From assembly GCA_937901915.1 (NCBI GenBank), contig CALGUD010000116.1:1-7207 (forward strand): a stretch of 7,207 bases of DNA, written 5' to 3'. The position numbers were made by a program, and so were the translations under genes. This document shows, piece by piece, positions 1 to 6,100 of the stretch (positions are counted from its first letter, which is position 1; every line of letters starts with the position of its first letter). The notes beneath the pieces are model-generated. The model was not told where the DNA came from, searched no databases, and saw only the letters and a program-made list of their open reading frames with translations. The DNA comes from an uncultured Flavobacteriaceae bacterium. GTDB taxonomy: Bacteria > Bacteroidota > Bacteroidia > Flavobacteriales > Flavobacteriaceae.

Positions 1-71
1 CTAAAAGTATCGTAGCCATAGATTCTTGAATATCCACAAAATTAGGAATAATCACATCTCCGACTCTAAAA

Positions 72-887
72 ATTGGCACAAAAAAAGGAGCTACTTCGAG
101 TTTATATGAGTATTTAAGGCAGCATCCCGCCATTGTAGGAGGCTTTAAAAAGGAACCTAATTTTTTTGGTCACATTAAAAATTGGGAAAAAGGATTAGAG
201 TGGTATCAAAGTCAGTTTGTTGGTTATGATAGCAATAAACATGTTTATGGTATTGATGCTACAACAGATTACACACAAGAGGGTTTTATTGATGTTCCCA
301 AGAGGATGAAAGAATCGGGTTTTGAGTTTAAATTTATTTATGTAATTAGAAACCCATTTGACAAGATAGAATCTCAAACTCACCAATTCCTAATAGATGG
401 GGATACTATAAGGCCTATTTATGAATGTTTGGATGCAAGAATTATTGATTCTGTGAAATACTATCAACAATTGGAAAAATACCTGGAATTTTTTTCTAAA
501 GATCAGATTTTGTTAGTTGATTTTGAAAGAATCAAAAAGGATATAAAAAATGTAATGATTGAAGTTACAGACTTTTTAGAACTACCGGGGCATGAGTATG
601 ATTTATCTCACATACATAATTTAAAGAGTTCAGCAATCGGGCAGAGTTACAAGGGATATAGATTACTTAGGTCTATATTAAGAAGCTTAAAATTAACTCC
701 GTATATCCCTCAGGTAGTTAAGGATAAATTTAGAATGTCTATAGGGAAGTATGGAGGGAAGAATATTCCAAAAGAGGCACATACCTTAACGGAAAGACAA
801 AAAGAGGTTATATACAATGAAATAAAAAATGATATTCATCGCTTAGAACAAGAATTTAATTTTAAACTAAAAATTAAGAGGTATTGA
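72..887 (+). CDS. Sulfotransferase family protein, 5' end disrupted or start-less (possible pseudogene)
   Basis: This is a PAPS-dependent sulfotransferase that would move a sulfate group onto a carbohydrate, probably the glycan made by this locus. The reading frame begins with the 5'-phosphosulfate loop IGTKKGATSSLYEYL (from 72), followed by KKEPNFF, whose Glu at 153-155 fits the catalytic base of this family. The 3'-phosphate-binding segment IYVIRNPFDKIESQ supplies the conserved Arg (348-350) and Ser (372-374). The C-terminal LLVDFERIKKD region is also typical. The conserved frame encodes about 271 residues, close to a full domain. However, the first in-frame ATG is at 306, after the P-loop. 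No ATG, GTG or TTG lies between it and an in-frame TGA at 27-29. A protein started at 306 (193 aa) would lack the PAPS loop and should be inactive. The gene is therefore probably decayed, unless a rare start (ATA, ATC or ATT between 30 and 72) is used. The family call is firm; the intactness is not. Confidence 0.72.
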   Translation: MGTKKGATSSLYEYLRQHPAIVGGFKKEPNFFGHIKNWEKGLEWYQSQFVGYDSNKHVYGIDATTDYTQEGFIDVPKRMKESGFEFKFIYVIRNPFDKIESQTHQFLIDGDTIRPIYECLDARIIDSVKYYQQLEKYLEFFSKDQILLVDFERIKKDIKNVMIEVTDFLELPGHEYDLSHIHNLKSSAIGQSYKGYRLLRSILRSLKLTPYIPQVVKDKFRMSIGKYGGKNIPKEAHTLTERQKEVIYNEIKNDIHRLEQEFNFKLKIKRY

Positions 888-964
888 ATAAGTGACAAAT
901 TTGGAAAATCTACATTTCATCCTATTTCTCTAATTGATATCGTAAGTCAGTAAAATAATAAAAT

Positions 965-1951
965 ATGAACATCTACATAACCCTCGACTATGAACTTTTT
1001 TTCGGTACTAAGAGTGGCTCTGTTGATAATTGTATTATTAAACCAACTCAAAGGCTTTTAGATATGGTAAAGCCATATAATATAAAATTCACCTGTTTTG
1101 TGGATGTGGGTTATTTAGTTCAATTGGAAAGGCAGAAAGATGAATATCCTGCTTTGCAGAATGATTATAAAAAAGTAACACAACAGATACGTTTTCTGGC
1201 AGATAACGGTCATGGAATAGAACTACATATACATCCGCATTGGGAAGATTCATATTATGATGGTCGAGAATGGGTTTTTAACACTACAAGATATAAGCTT
1301 TCCAGTTTTAATGAAGAAGAAGTAATGGATATTGTTACCAGATACAATGATGTTTTAAAACGAGTATCAGGTATAACACCTGTAGCATATAGGGCAGGAG
1401 GATGGAGTGCGCAGCCTTTTCTCCCTATAAAAAAAGCATTGGAAAAAAATAATGTGTTTATTGATAGTACCGTTTACCCAAATGGACATTACAGTTCAGG
1501 TAATCAGACATTCGATTTTAGAGGAGTCTCCCAATATAAGACCGAATATAATTTTTCAGAAGATTTAACTGTAGAAGATGTTAATGGTAATTTTAAAGAA
1601 ATTCCTATTAGTTCACTTAGAGTAAGTCCATTCTTCTTTTGGAAATTTGCATTGATTAAACTATTAAAACAAAAACAACATCAATCCTATGGAGATGGTT
1701 TTGCTGTCGGGATGGACAAAAAAGAAATGTTAAGGTTTCTTACCCTGCCGTCATATAGTGTAGTATCAATTGATGGTTATAAAGCCAGGTTATTACATAA
1801 ATCTTTTGATAAATATATACGGAAAACTTCAAATTCCGGTAATTTTGTAATGATAGGACACCCTAAAGCTTTTACACCCTATTCATTAAAAAAGCTGGAA
1901 AAATTTATTAGTTCCACCTACAAAGAGCATGAGTTCACAATTTATAAATAG
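965..1951 (+). CDS. WalW-like polysaccharide deacetylase (NodB / CE4 type)
   Basis: A 328-aa cytoplasmic-looking protein with no signal peptide or membrane segment. It has the NodB-fold deacetylase motifs in order: ITLDYE with Asp8 and Glu10 (motif 1), ELHIHPHW with His88, His90 and His92 (metal-binding motif 2), VAYRAGGWSA with Arg143 (motif 3), and MIGHPKAF with His299 (late catalytic His). The spacing and the LDYE and HPH forms resemble the WalW-like branch found in LPS and capsule loci rather than secreted chitin deacetylases. It would remove N- or O-acetyl groups from a sugar intermediate; the substrate cannot be read from the sequence. The ATG at 965 is preceded by an A/T-rich leader without a Shine-Dalgarno sequence. 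The gap to the sulfotransferase is 77 bp, and the next gene starts 9 bp after its stop, so it is probably cotranscribed with the downstream genes. Confidence 0.87.
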   Translation: MNIYITLDYELFFGTKSGSVDNCIIKPTQRLLDMVKPYNIKFTCFVDVGYLVQLERQKDEYPALQNDYKKVTQQIRFLADNGHGIELHIHPHWEDSYYDGREWVFNTTRYKLSSFNEEEVMDIVTRYNDVLKRVSGITPVAYRAGGWSAQPFLPIKKALEKNNVFIDSTVYPNGHYSSGNQTFDFRGVSQYKTEYNFSEDLTVEDVNGNFKEIPISSLRVSPFFFWKFALIKLLKQKQHQSYGDGFAVGMDKKEMLRFLTLPSYSVVSIDGYKARLLHKSFDKYIRKTSNSGNFVMIGHPKAFTPYSLKKLEKFISSTYKEHEFTIYK

Positions 1952-1960
1952 TAAATAATA

Positions 1961-2695
1961 TTGAGATATCATATACTTAACTCAGGCATTGACAACCTCA
2001 GTATGCAGGAAACCCTTGCAGTAATTGAGAAAACCATAGCGAATAATGGTCAACTCCATCATGTGGTTGTTAATGCCGGTAAAATAGTTGCCTTACAAAA
2101 AGATTTGCAATTGCGAAGGAGTGTTAATGAGAGTGATCTTATTAATGCAGATGGACAGGCTGTGGTATGGGCTTCAAGATTCTTAGGTAAACCCTTAAAA
2201 GAAAGAGTAGCGGGAATTGACCTCATGGTCAATTTAGTTGAGCTATCCCATAGAAAAAATTATAAAATTTTCTTTTTCGGAGCCAAAGAAGAAGTGGTGA
2301 AAACTGTGGTGGATACATATTCAAATCAATATTCTTCAAATATAATAGCAGGGTATCGTAATGGCTATTTTAAAAAAGAAGAAGAACAAACTATTGCAAA
2401 ACAAATATCTGATAGTGGGGCAAATATTTTATTTGTGGCAATAAGTTCCCCTACAAAAGAAAACTTTCTCTATGAGAATAAAAATTTATTAAAAAATGTG
2501 AATTTTATAATGGGGGTTGGAGGCAGTTTTGATGTAGTTTCCGGTAAGGTTAAAAGAGCTCCAATATGGATGCAAAAGGCAGGACTCGAATGGTTCTATC
2601 GTTTTCTTCAGGAACCCAGGCGGATGTGGAAAAGGTATTTAGTAGGTAATTTTAAATTTATTCTCTTAGTCTTAAAAGAGAAGTATAGAAGATAA
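1961..2695 (+). CDS. WecB/TagA/CpsF family glycosyltransferase (GT26), TTG start
   Basis: A 244-aa GT26 enzyme. Known members (TagA, WecG) add a ManNAc or ManNAcA residue to an undecaprenyl-diphosphate-linked first sugar on the inner face of the membrane. Visible family landmarks are VVVNAGKIVALQ (35-46), INADGQAVVWASR with Asp64 matching the catalytic Asp of TagA, ERVAGIDLM (81-89), IFFFGAKEE (103-111), GYRNGYF (131-137) and FIMGVGGSFDVVSGKVKRAP (182-201). The C-terminal stretch WMQKAGLEWFYRFLQEPRRMW and the following basic residues fit the membrane-targeting appendage. The usual GaPkQE motif appears as SSPTKE (162-167), which keeps the Glu. The TTG start is chosen because an in-frame TAA (1952-1954) lies just upstream and the family N-terminus aligns from here; the next ATG (2003) would remove conserved residues. 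It lies directly before the initiating phosphotransferase gene, which fits a second-step transferase. The sugar specificity is unknown. Confidence 0.87.
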   Translation: MRYHILNSGIDNLSMQETLAVIEKTIANNGQLHHVVVNAGKIVALQKDLQLRRSVNESDLINADGQAVVWASRFLGKPLKERVAGIDLMVNLVELSHRKNYKIFFFGAKEEVVKTVVDTYSNQYSSNIIAGYRNGYFKKEEEQTIAKQISDSGANILFVAISSPTKENFLYENKNLLKNVNFIMGVGGSFDVVSGKVKRAPIWMQKAGLEWFYRFLQEPRRMWKRYLVGNFKFILLVLKEKYRR

Positions 2696-2725
2696 TATGT
2701 AACTTTCGCAGAGTTTAAGTATATT

Positions 2726-4078
2726 ATGATTTTCAAACGAGGCGGCTTTTCAGGGCTTATAAAACCCATTTTGTATATACTGGATCTACTGGTAATAAAT
2801 CTCCTTGCCTTTTATTTACCTTTCAATTTTATTAATCCATTTCTATTTCATTCATACATCACCGCTTTATGGATCATTTTATCCCTGAAAAATGAGTTTT
2901 ATGATGTTCGGAGATATACAAAGGCCACTCAAATTCTCATTCTTATTTTCAGGCAGTTTATTTTCTTTTTTTTAATTCTATATGCCTTTATTGGCTTTTT
3001 TAAGGAATTTAAAATAAGCAGGATATTGCTCGCCCAATACTTTTTTACAGTTTTCTTGTTAGTTGCCTTGTTAAAATTTCTATCACACTATCTGCTTATG
3101 AAATACCGGGAGCGTCTTAAGGGCAATGTTCGGAATGTGGTAGTAATAGGTGACAGCAAAAAGAGTGAACAACTTATAGAAATGTTTAATAGCAGGGAAG
3201 AGTACGGGTATGATTTTAAAAAGCAATTTCATACAAAACAGACTCCATTCATCCTTGAACATTGCTTTGATTATATTTCGTCTAATAATATAGATGAGAT
3301 TTATTGCTCCGTTTCCGAACTCAAGAATTCAGAAATCACGGAGATTATCGATTATGCAGATAATAACCTTAAAGAAGTAAAATTTATTCCGGATAACAAA
3401 TTCATATTTACTAAAAAACTAAAGTTCGAGTACTACGATTATATCCCCATCCTATCCTTAAGGGAAATACCTTTAGATGATCCTATTAATGCATTTATAA
3501 AAAGGCTTTTTGATCTTGTCTTTTCTTCTGTGGTGATTTTCTTTATTCTTTCGTGGCTTACTCCCATAGTAGCACTCCTAATAAGAATGGAATCTAAAGG
3601 CCCGATTTTTTTCAGGCAAAGAAGAAATGGTTTAGACAATAAAGAATTCGATTGCTACAAATTCAGGTCTATGGCTATGAACGAGGATTCAGATAATTTG
3701 CAGGCTACCAAAGGTGATATGCGAATAACCAAAGTCGGGAGATTTATTCGTAAAACCAGTATAGATGAACTTCCCCAGTTTTATAACGTTTTTGCAGGTA
3801 AAATGTCTGTTGTAGGACCAAGGCCTCACATGGTAAAACATACGAATTTATACTCACAGAAAATTGATAAATATATGGTTCGCCATTTTGTGAAGCCCGG
3901 GATAACAGGTTTGGCCCAGGTAAGGGGCTACAGAGGTGAAGTTGAAACAGATAATGATATTATAAACCGGATAAAATTTGATATTTTTTATATTGAGAAC
4001 TGGTCCATATTTTTAGATATAAAAATTATTATTCAAACCATAGTCAATGCCCTGAAAGGGGAAGAAAAAGCATATTAA
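2726..4078 (+). CDS. Exopolysaccharide polyprenyl glycosylphosphotransferase (WcaJ/WbaP-like initiating enzyme)
   Basis: A 450-aa integral membrane enzyme that would transfer a hexose-1-phosphate from a UDP-sugar to undecaprenyl phosphate, the first step of repeat-unit assembly. The N-terminal part has about four hydrophobic segments (roughly 13-35, 41-53, 68-91 and 99-122). A soluble nucleotide-binding-like domain (about 135-245, VRNVVVIGDS) follows. A hydrophobic hairpin (about 260-286) leads into the catalytic core: GPIFFRQRRNG (292-302), YKFRSM (311-316), TSIDELPQFYNVF with the Asp347-Glu348 pair, SVVGPRPHM (361-369) and PGITGLAQVRGYRGE (391-405). The Asp-Glu pair and the PRP motif are the hallmarks of this phosphotransferase family. 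The length matches full-size WcaJ/WbaP-like proteins. The ATG at 2726 follows the GT26 gene by 30 bp. The sugar (glucose, galactose or other) cannot be decided from sequence. Confidence 0.93.
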   Translation: MIFKRGGFSGLIKPILYILDLLVINLLAFYLPFNFINPFLFHSYITALWIILSLKNEFYDVRRYTKATQILILIFRQFIFFFLILYAFIGFFKEFKISRILLAQYFFTVFLLVALLKFLSHYLLMKYRERLKGNVRNVVVIGDSKKSEQLIEMFNSREEYGYDFKKQFHTKQTPFILEHCFDYISSNNIDEIYCSVSELKNSEITEIIDYADNNLKEVKFIPDNKFIFTKKLKFEYYDYIPILSLREIPLDDPINAFIKRLFDLVFSSVVIFFILSWLTPIVALLIRMESKGPIFFRQRRNGLDNKEFDCYKFRSMAMNEDSDNLQATKGDMRITKVGRFIRKTSIDELPQFYNVFAGKMSVVGPRPHMVKHTNLYSQKIDKYMVRHFVKPGITGLAQVRGYRGEVETDNDIINRIKFDIFYIENWSIFLDIKIIIQTIVNALKGEEKAY

Positions 4079-4096
4079 ATAAAATATGTACTTCCC
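4059..4096 (+). terminator. Nested inverted repeat across the phosphotransferase stop codon, possible weak terminator
   Basis: An inner stem CATATT/AATATG (4071-4076 and 4083-4088, 6-base loop) contains the TAA stop. An outer stem GGGAAG/CTTCCC (4059-4064 and 4091-4096) encloses it. The two stems are separated by unequal internal-loop sides (6 and 2 bases). A T5 run occurs only at 4113-4117, 16 bases after the stem, so this is not a textbook intrinsic terminator. It could be a weak terminator or mRNA-end structure between the glycan genes and the toxin-antitoxin block. Confidence 0.25.
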
Positions 4097-4099
4097 TGA

Positions 4100-4109
4100 A
4101 TAGCGTTGA
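4100..4109. repeat. Left copy of 10-bp direct repeat ATAGCGTTGA
   Basis: This is an exact match to 6091-6100. The two copies bracket the antitoxin, toxin and ATPase genes, which are unrelated to the glycan genes on both sides. The repeat looks like a target duplication or a short-homology scar. There is also a faint inverted match just inside the copies: GTTTTTAAA at 4112-4120 against the complement of TTTAAAATC at 6082-6090, 8 of 9 bases. That is too AT-rich to be convincing alone. Confidence 0.55.
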
Positions 4110-4150
4110 CCGTTTTTAAACATTAATGACATAGTTAATCAGATAAATTT

Positions 4151-4182
4151 TTTGCATTTAACTTTATTAATACGTAAATTTA
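4151..4182 (+). promoter_or_regulatory. Candidate Bacteroidota-type promoter of the toxin-antitoxin operon
   Basis: TTTG at 4151-4154 and TAAATTTA at 4175-4182 are separated by 20 bases. Bacteroidota primary-sigma promoters follow TTTG or TTG, about 17-23 bases, then TAnnTTTG; the -7 box here differs only in its last base. Transcription would start near 4189, just before the antitoxin ATG at 4202. An alternative -7 box (TAACTTTA, 4159-4166) lacks a well-spaced upstream element. The region is very AT-rich, so chance matches are possible. Confidence 0.35.
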
Positions 4183-4203
4183 AAAAATAAAACATACGTA
4201 TAT
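4170..4203. promoter_or_regulatory. Paired TACGTA palindromes, candidate operator of the antitoxin
   Basis: Two identical 6-bp palindromes, TACGTA at 4171-4176 and 4195-4200, lie 24 bp apart in near-identical context (ATACGTAAAT and ATACGTATAT). The first overlaps the predicted -7 box; the second abuts the antitoxin ATG. Ribbon-helix-helix antitoxins commonly repress their own operon by binding short repeated palindromic boxes on one face of the DNA, so this is the natural operator candidate. Binding is inferred, not shown. Confidence 0.4.
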
Positions 4204-4462
4204 GGCAACTAAATTAACATTATCTATAGATTCTGATGTTATTGAAAAAGCAAAGCAATATGCAAAGCAACATAGAAGAAGTCTTTCAAATATTGTTGAA
4301 GATTACCTGAAAGCTATTTCAGGTAATAAGGAAAATGAAGCAATTGACGATATGGATCCGGATGTGAAAGCCTTATGGAATTCAGTTAAAATTTCTTCTG
4401 ATAAGGAATACAAAGAACTTTTGCAGGATTCCTTAATTGAAAAATATTTGAAAGATGAATAA
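4202..4462 (+). CDS. DUF6364-like ribbon-helix-helix antitoxin (VapB-type partner)
   Basis: An 86-aa protein whose N-terminus has the ribbon-helix-helix pattern: a short strand KLTLSID (4-10), a helix SDVIEKAKQYAKQH (11-24) and a second helix from RSLSNIVEDYLKAI (26-39). This domain would form a dimer that binds DNA. The acidic C-terminal tail (about 43-86, with DDMDPDVKALW) fits the segment that wraps and blocks the toxin. It resembles the DUF6364 antitoxins of Bacteroidota. Its last 8 bases overlap the start of the PIN-domain gene, the standard arrangement of translationally coupled toxin-antitoxin pairs. The ATG at 4202 is directly preceded by palindromic boxes and a candidate promoter, which suggests autoregulation. 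Confidence is high for the role and moderate for the exact family name. Confidence 0.82.
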   Translation: MATKLTLSIDSDVIEKAKQYAKQHRRSLSNIVEDYLKAISGNKENEAIDDMDPDVKALWNSVKISSDKEYKELLQDSLIEKYLKDE

Positions 4463-4883
4463 AATATTTTTGGATTCAGATATTGTTATAGACTTTTTAA
4501 CAGGAAGGGCCCCATTTTCAGAAACTATTTTAAAGATTATAAATGCCTCAACAAAAACAAGCATACAGTTGCATGTGTCTTCGTTAACATTCAGTAATGT
4601 TTATTACATTATTAGTAAGTTAGAAAGTAAAAATAGGGCAAAAAAGAAAATAGAAACACTTAACAAGCTTGTAAAAGTATTAAATGTAGGACAAAAGGTA
4701 ATTGATTTGGCTGTACAATCAAAGTTTAAAGATTTTGAAAATGCAATACAGAATTTTTGTGCTTCGGAATCAGGAATAGAAATATTAATTACCCGGAATG
4801 TAAAAGACTATAAAGAAAGTAAGCTATCAGTATTAACCCCGGTAGAATACCTTGTTCAAATTGAGGGTAAAGATATCCTATAA
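4455..4883 (+). CDS. PIN-domain toxin, VapC-like ribonuclease
   Basis: A 142-aa single-domain PIN protein. PIN toxins cleave RNA (tRNA, rRNA or mRNA) with a cluster of acidic residues holding Mg2+ or Mn2+. Seen here are IFLDSDIVIDFL with Asp7 as the first metal ligand, LHVSSLTFSNVYYIISK (39-55) in the second motif region, KFKDFENAIQNF (90-101) in the third, and ILITRNVKDYK (110-120) followed by LTPVEYL (127-133), the usual ending of Bacteroidota PIN toxins. In the third motif I would expect DFEDA; here the second acidic residue is Asn96, which could weaken catalysis, though Asp93 and Glu95 remain. The gene starts inside the antitoxin gene (ATGAATAA overlap), so translation is probably coupled. 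The target RNA is unknown. Confidence 0.85.
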   Translation: MNKIFLDSDIVIDFLTGRAPFSETILKIINASTKTSIQLHVSSLTFSNVYYIISKLESKNRAKKKIETLNKLVKVLNVGQKVIDLAVQSKFKDFENAIQNFCASESGIEILITRNVKDYKESKLSVLTPVEYLVQIEGKDIL

Positions 4884-4893
4884 ATAAAAATAG

Positions 4894-4928
4894 TGTACAA
4901 TTTGGGAATTGAATTCCCAAATTGTACA
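4894..4928. repeat. Perfect 35-bp palindrome upstream of the ATPase gene
   Basis: The arms TGTACAATTTGGGAATT (4894-4910) and its exact reverse complement (4912-4928) surround a single G at 4911. A looser outer pair, TAGTGTA (4891-4897) and TACACTA (4931-4937), extends the symmetry to the A of the ATPase ATG. In RNA this would form a stem of about 15 bp with a UUGAA loop, 8 bases before the start codon. On the plus strand no T-run follows. On the minus strand the hairpin is followed by TATTTTTATTTAT, so a terminator function would suit only minus-strand transcription. It could be a dimeric protein operator, a structure limiting translation of the ATPase, or a recognition site of a mobile element. 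Confidence 0.8.
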
Positions 4929-4936
4929 TTTACACT

Positions 4937-6094
4937 ATGATATCAAGAACAGCTAAAAGTGAACTTTTAAATTTAGCCGCACAATATAAAGCCATAGCAG
5001 TTGTTGGCCCGAGACAGTCAGGAAAAACTACGCTGGTCAGATCAACTTTTCCTGACAAGCCCTATGTGAGCTTGGAAAATCCAGATATGAGAATGTATGC
5101 GATAGAAGACCCCAAAGCATTTCTTTCTCAGTATAAAGGTGGAGCCATATTAGATGAAGCACAAAGAGCACCCGATTTATTCTCTTATTTACAGCAAATA
5201 TTGGATGAGAATCATGAAAATGCCCAGTTCATAATTACAGGATCAAATAATTTTTTGTTACAACAGAGCATTACCCAAAGTTTAGCTGGAAGAGTTGGAT
5301 ATTTAACATTATTGCCTTTGTCCATAGAAGAATTAAAGGGACTTATTCCGAGGACAATTGAAGACATATTGTTTAAAGGGTTTTACCCTTCACTTTATGA
5401 TAAGCATTTTGAAATACAAAAATGGTTTTCTAATTATATCCGCACCTATGTTGAAAGGGATGTACGGCAACTAAGGAATATTGAAAACCTTGTTGTATTT
5501 GAACGTTTTGTTAAATTATGTGCAGGTAGGGTTGGCCAACTCTTAAACAAAAATGCATTAGCCATAGAAGTTGGGATTGACCATAAAACTGTTGAAGCCT
5601 GGATCAGTGTATTGGAAGCAAGTTTTATTCTGTTTCGATTACAACCTCACCACAATAATTTTAACAAAAGAGTAGTCAAGATGCCCAAACTATATTTTTA
5701 CGATGTTGGTTTAGCAAGTGCTTTATTAGGAGTTGGGGAAGCAGGGCAACTACTATTACACCCTTCCAGAGGCAGTTTATTTGAAAATATGATTGTTATA
5801 GAGCTTTTAAAACAAAGATTAAACAAAGGCCAGCCAAATAATTTATATTTTTGGAGAAATAGAACAGGAAATGAAATAGATGTGCTTATAGATAATTTTG
5901 AAAATCTTGTCCCTGTAGAAATTAAATCAGGTAAAACAGTTACTAACGAATATTTTAAAGGACTTAACTATTGGAATAATTTAACGGGGATAGAAGGAGG
6001 TAAAATTATTTTTGGTGGGGAAGATTATCAAAAAAGGAGCAATAACATAGATATAATACCTTATAATAAGGTGACAAATTATTTAAAATCATAG
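4937..6094 (+). CDS. AAA family ATPase with C-terminal DUF4143 (PD-(D/E)XK-like) domain
   Basis: A 385-aa P-loop ATPase of the AAA_14/DUF4143 type, whose cellular role is poorly known. The Walker A is GPRQSGKTT (24-32) and the Walker B is GGAILDE with Asp73-Glu74. A sensor-like strand FIITGSNN (98-105) and LTLLPLSIEEL (123-133) follow. The middle segment YVERDVRQLRNIENL (171-185) leads into a winged-helix-like region (about 205-235). The C-terminal domain has Glu284 (GSLFENMIVIELL), Asp315 (FWRNRTGNEIDVLI) and VEIKSGK with Glu328 and Lys330. This is the E...D...ExK order of PD-(D/E)XK nuclease folds, so DNA binding or cleavage is possible but not proven. ATG 4937 is chosen because family members begin a few residues before the R-T-L-L segment; a TTG at 4922 would lie inside the palindrome. 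The TAG stop lies in the right 10-bp repeat, 2 bases before the next gene. Confidence 0.88.
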   Translation: MISRTAKSELLNLAAQYKAIAVVGPRQSGKTTLVRSTFPDKPYVSLENPDMRMYAIEDPKAFLSQYKGGAILDEAQRAPDLFSYLQQILDENHENAQFIITGSNNFLLQQSITQSLAGRVGYLTLLPLSIEELKGLIPRTIEDILFKGFYPSLYDKHFEIQKWFSNYIRTYVERDVRQLRNIENLVVFERFVKLCAGRVGQLLNKNALAIEVGIDHKTVEAWISVLEASFILFRLQPHHNNFNKRVVKMPKLYFYDVGLASALLGVGEAGQLLLHPSRGSLFENMIVIELLKQRLNKGQPNNLYFWRNRTGNEIDVLIDNFENLVPVEIKSGKTVTNEYFKGLNYWNNLTGIEGGKIIFGGEDYQKRSNNIDIIPYNKVTNYLKS

Positions 6095-6100
6095 CGTTGA
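6091..6100. repeat. Right copy of 10-bp direct repeat ATAGCGTTGA
   Basis: Identical to 4100-4109. This copy contains the ATPase stop TAG (6092-6094) and the TTG start of the decarboxylase gene (6097-6099). If the intervening 1,991 bp are removed together with one copy, the phosphotransferase stop and the decarboxylase start come to lie about 27 bp apart. That is like the other gaps between glycan genes in this window. Confidence 0.55.

Noticed and set aside
80..86. A7 run as a frameshift site that could rescue the sulfotransferase start
   Set aside because: The frame before the run already matches the P-loop (IGT), and the alternative upstream frame has no sulfotransferase-like residues or suitable start.
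195..386. Minus-strand 63-codon open frame
   Set aside because: It lies opposite the sulfotransferase, shows no recognisable motif, and reads as an AT-rich shadow of a conserved coding frame.
884..925. Possible promoter before the deacetylase gene (TTG at 884-886, TACATTTC at 911-918)
   Set aside because: The 24-base spacing is slightly too long and the boxes are weak in an AT-rich stretch; chance is a sufficient explanation.
2661..2682. Inverted repeat TTCTCTT/AAGAGAA near the end of the GT26 gene
   Set aside because: It is short, lies within codons of the basic C-terminus, has an 8-base loop and no T-run, so it is not a credible terminator.
3439..3639. Minus-strand 66-codon open frame
   Set aside because: It lies inside the catalytic core of the glycosylphosphotransferase gene, whose plus-strand motifs are clearly conserved.
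4922..4936. Upstream TTG start for the ATPase adding MYIYT
   Set aside because: This start lies inside the palindrome arm and adds residues not typical of the family; the ATG at 4937 gives the normal N-terminus.
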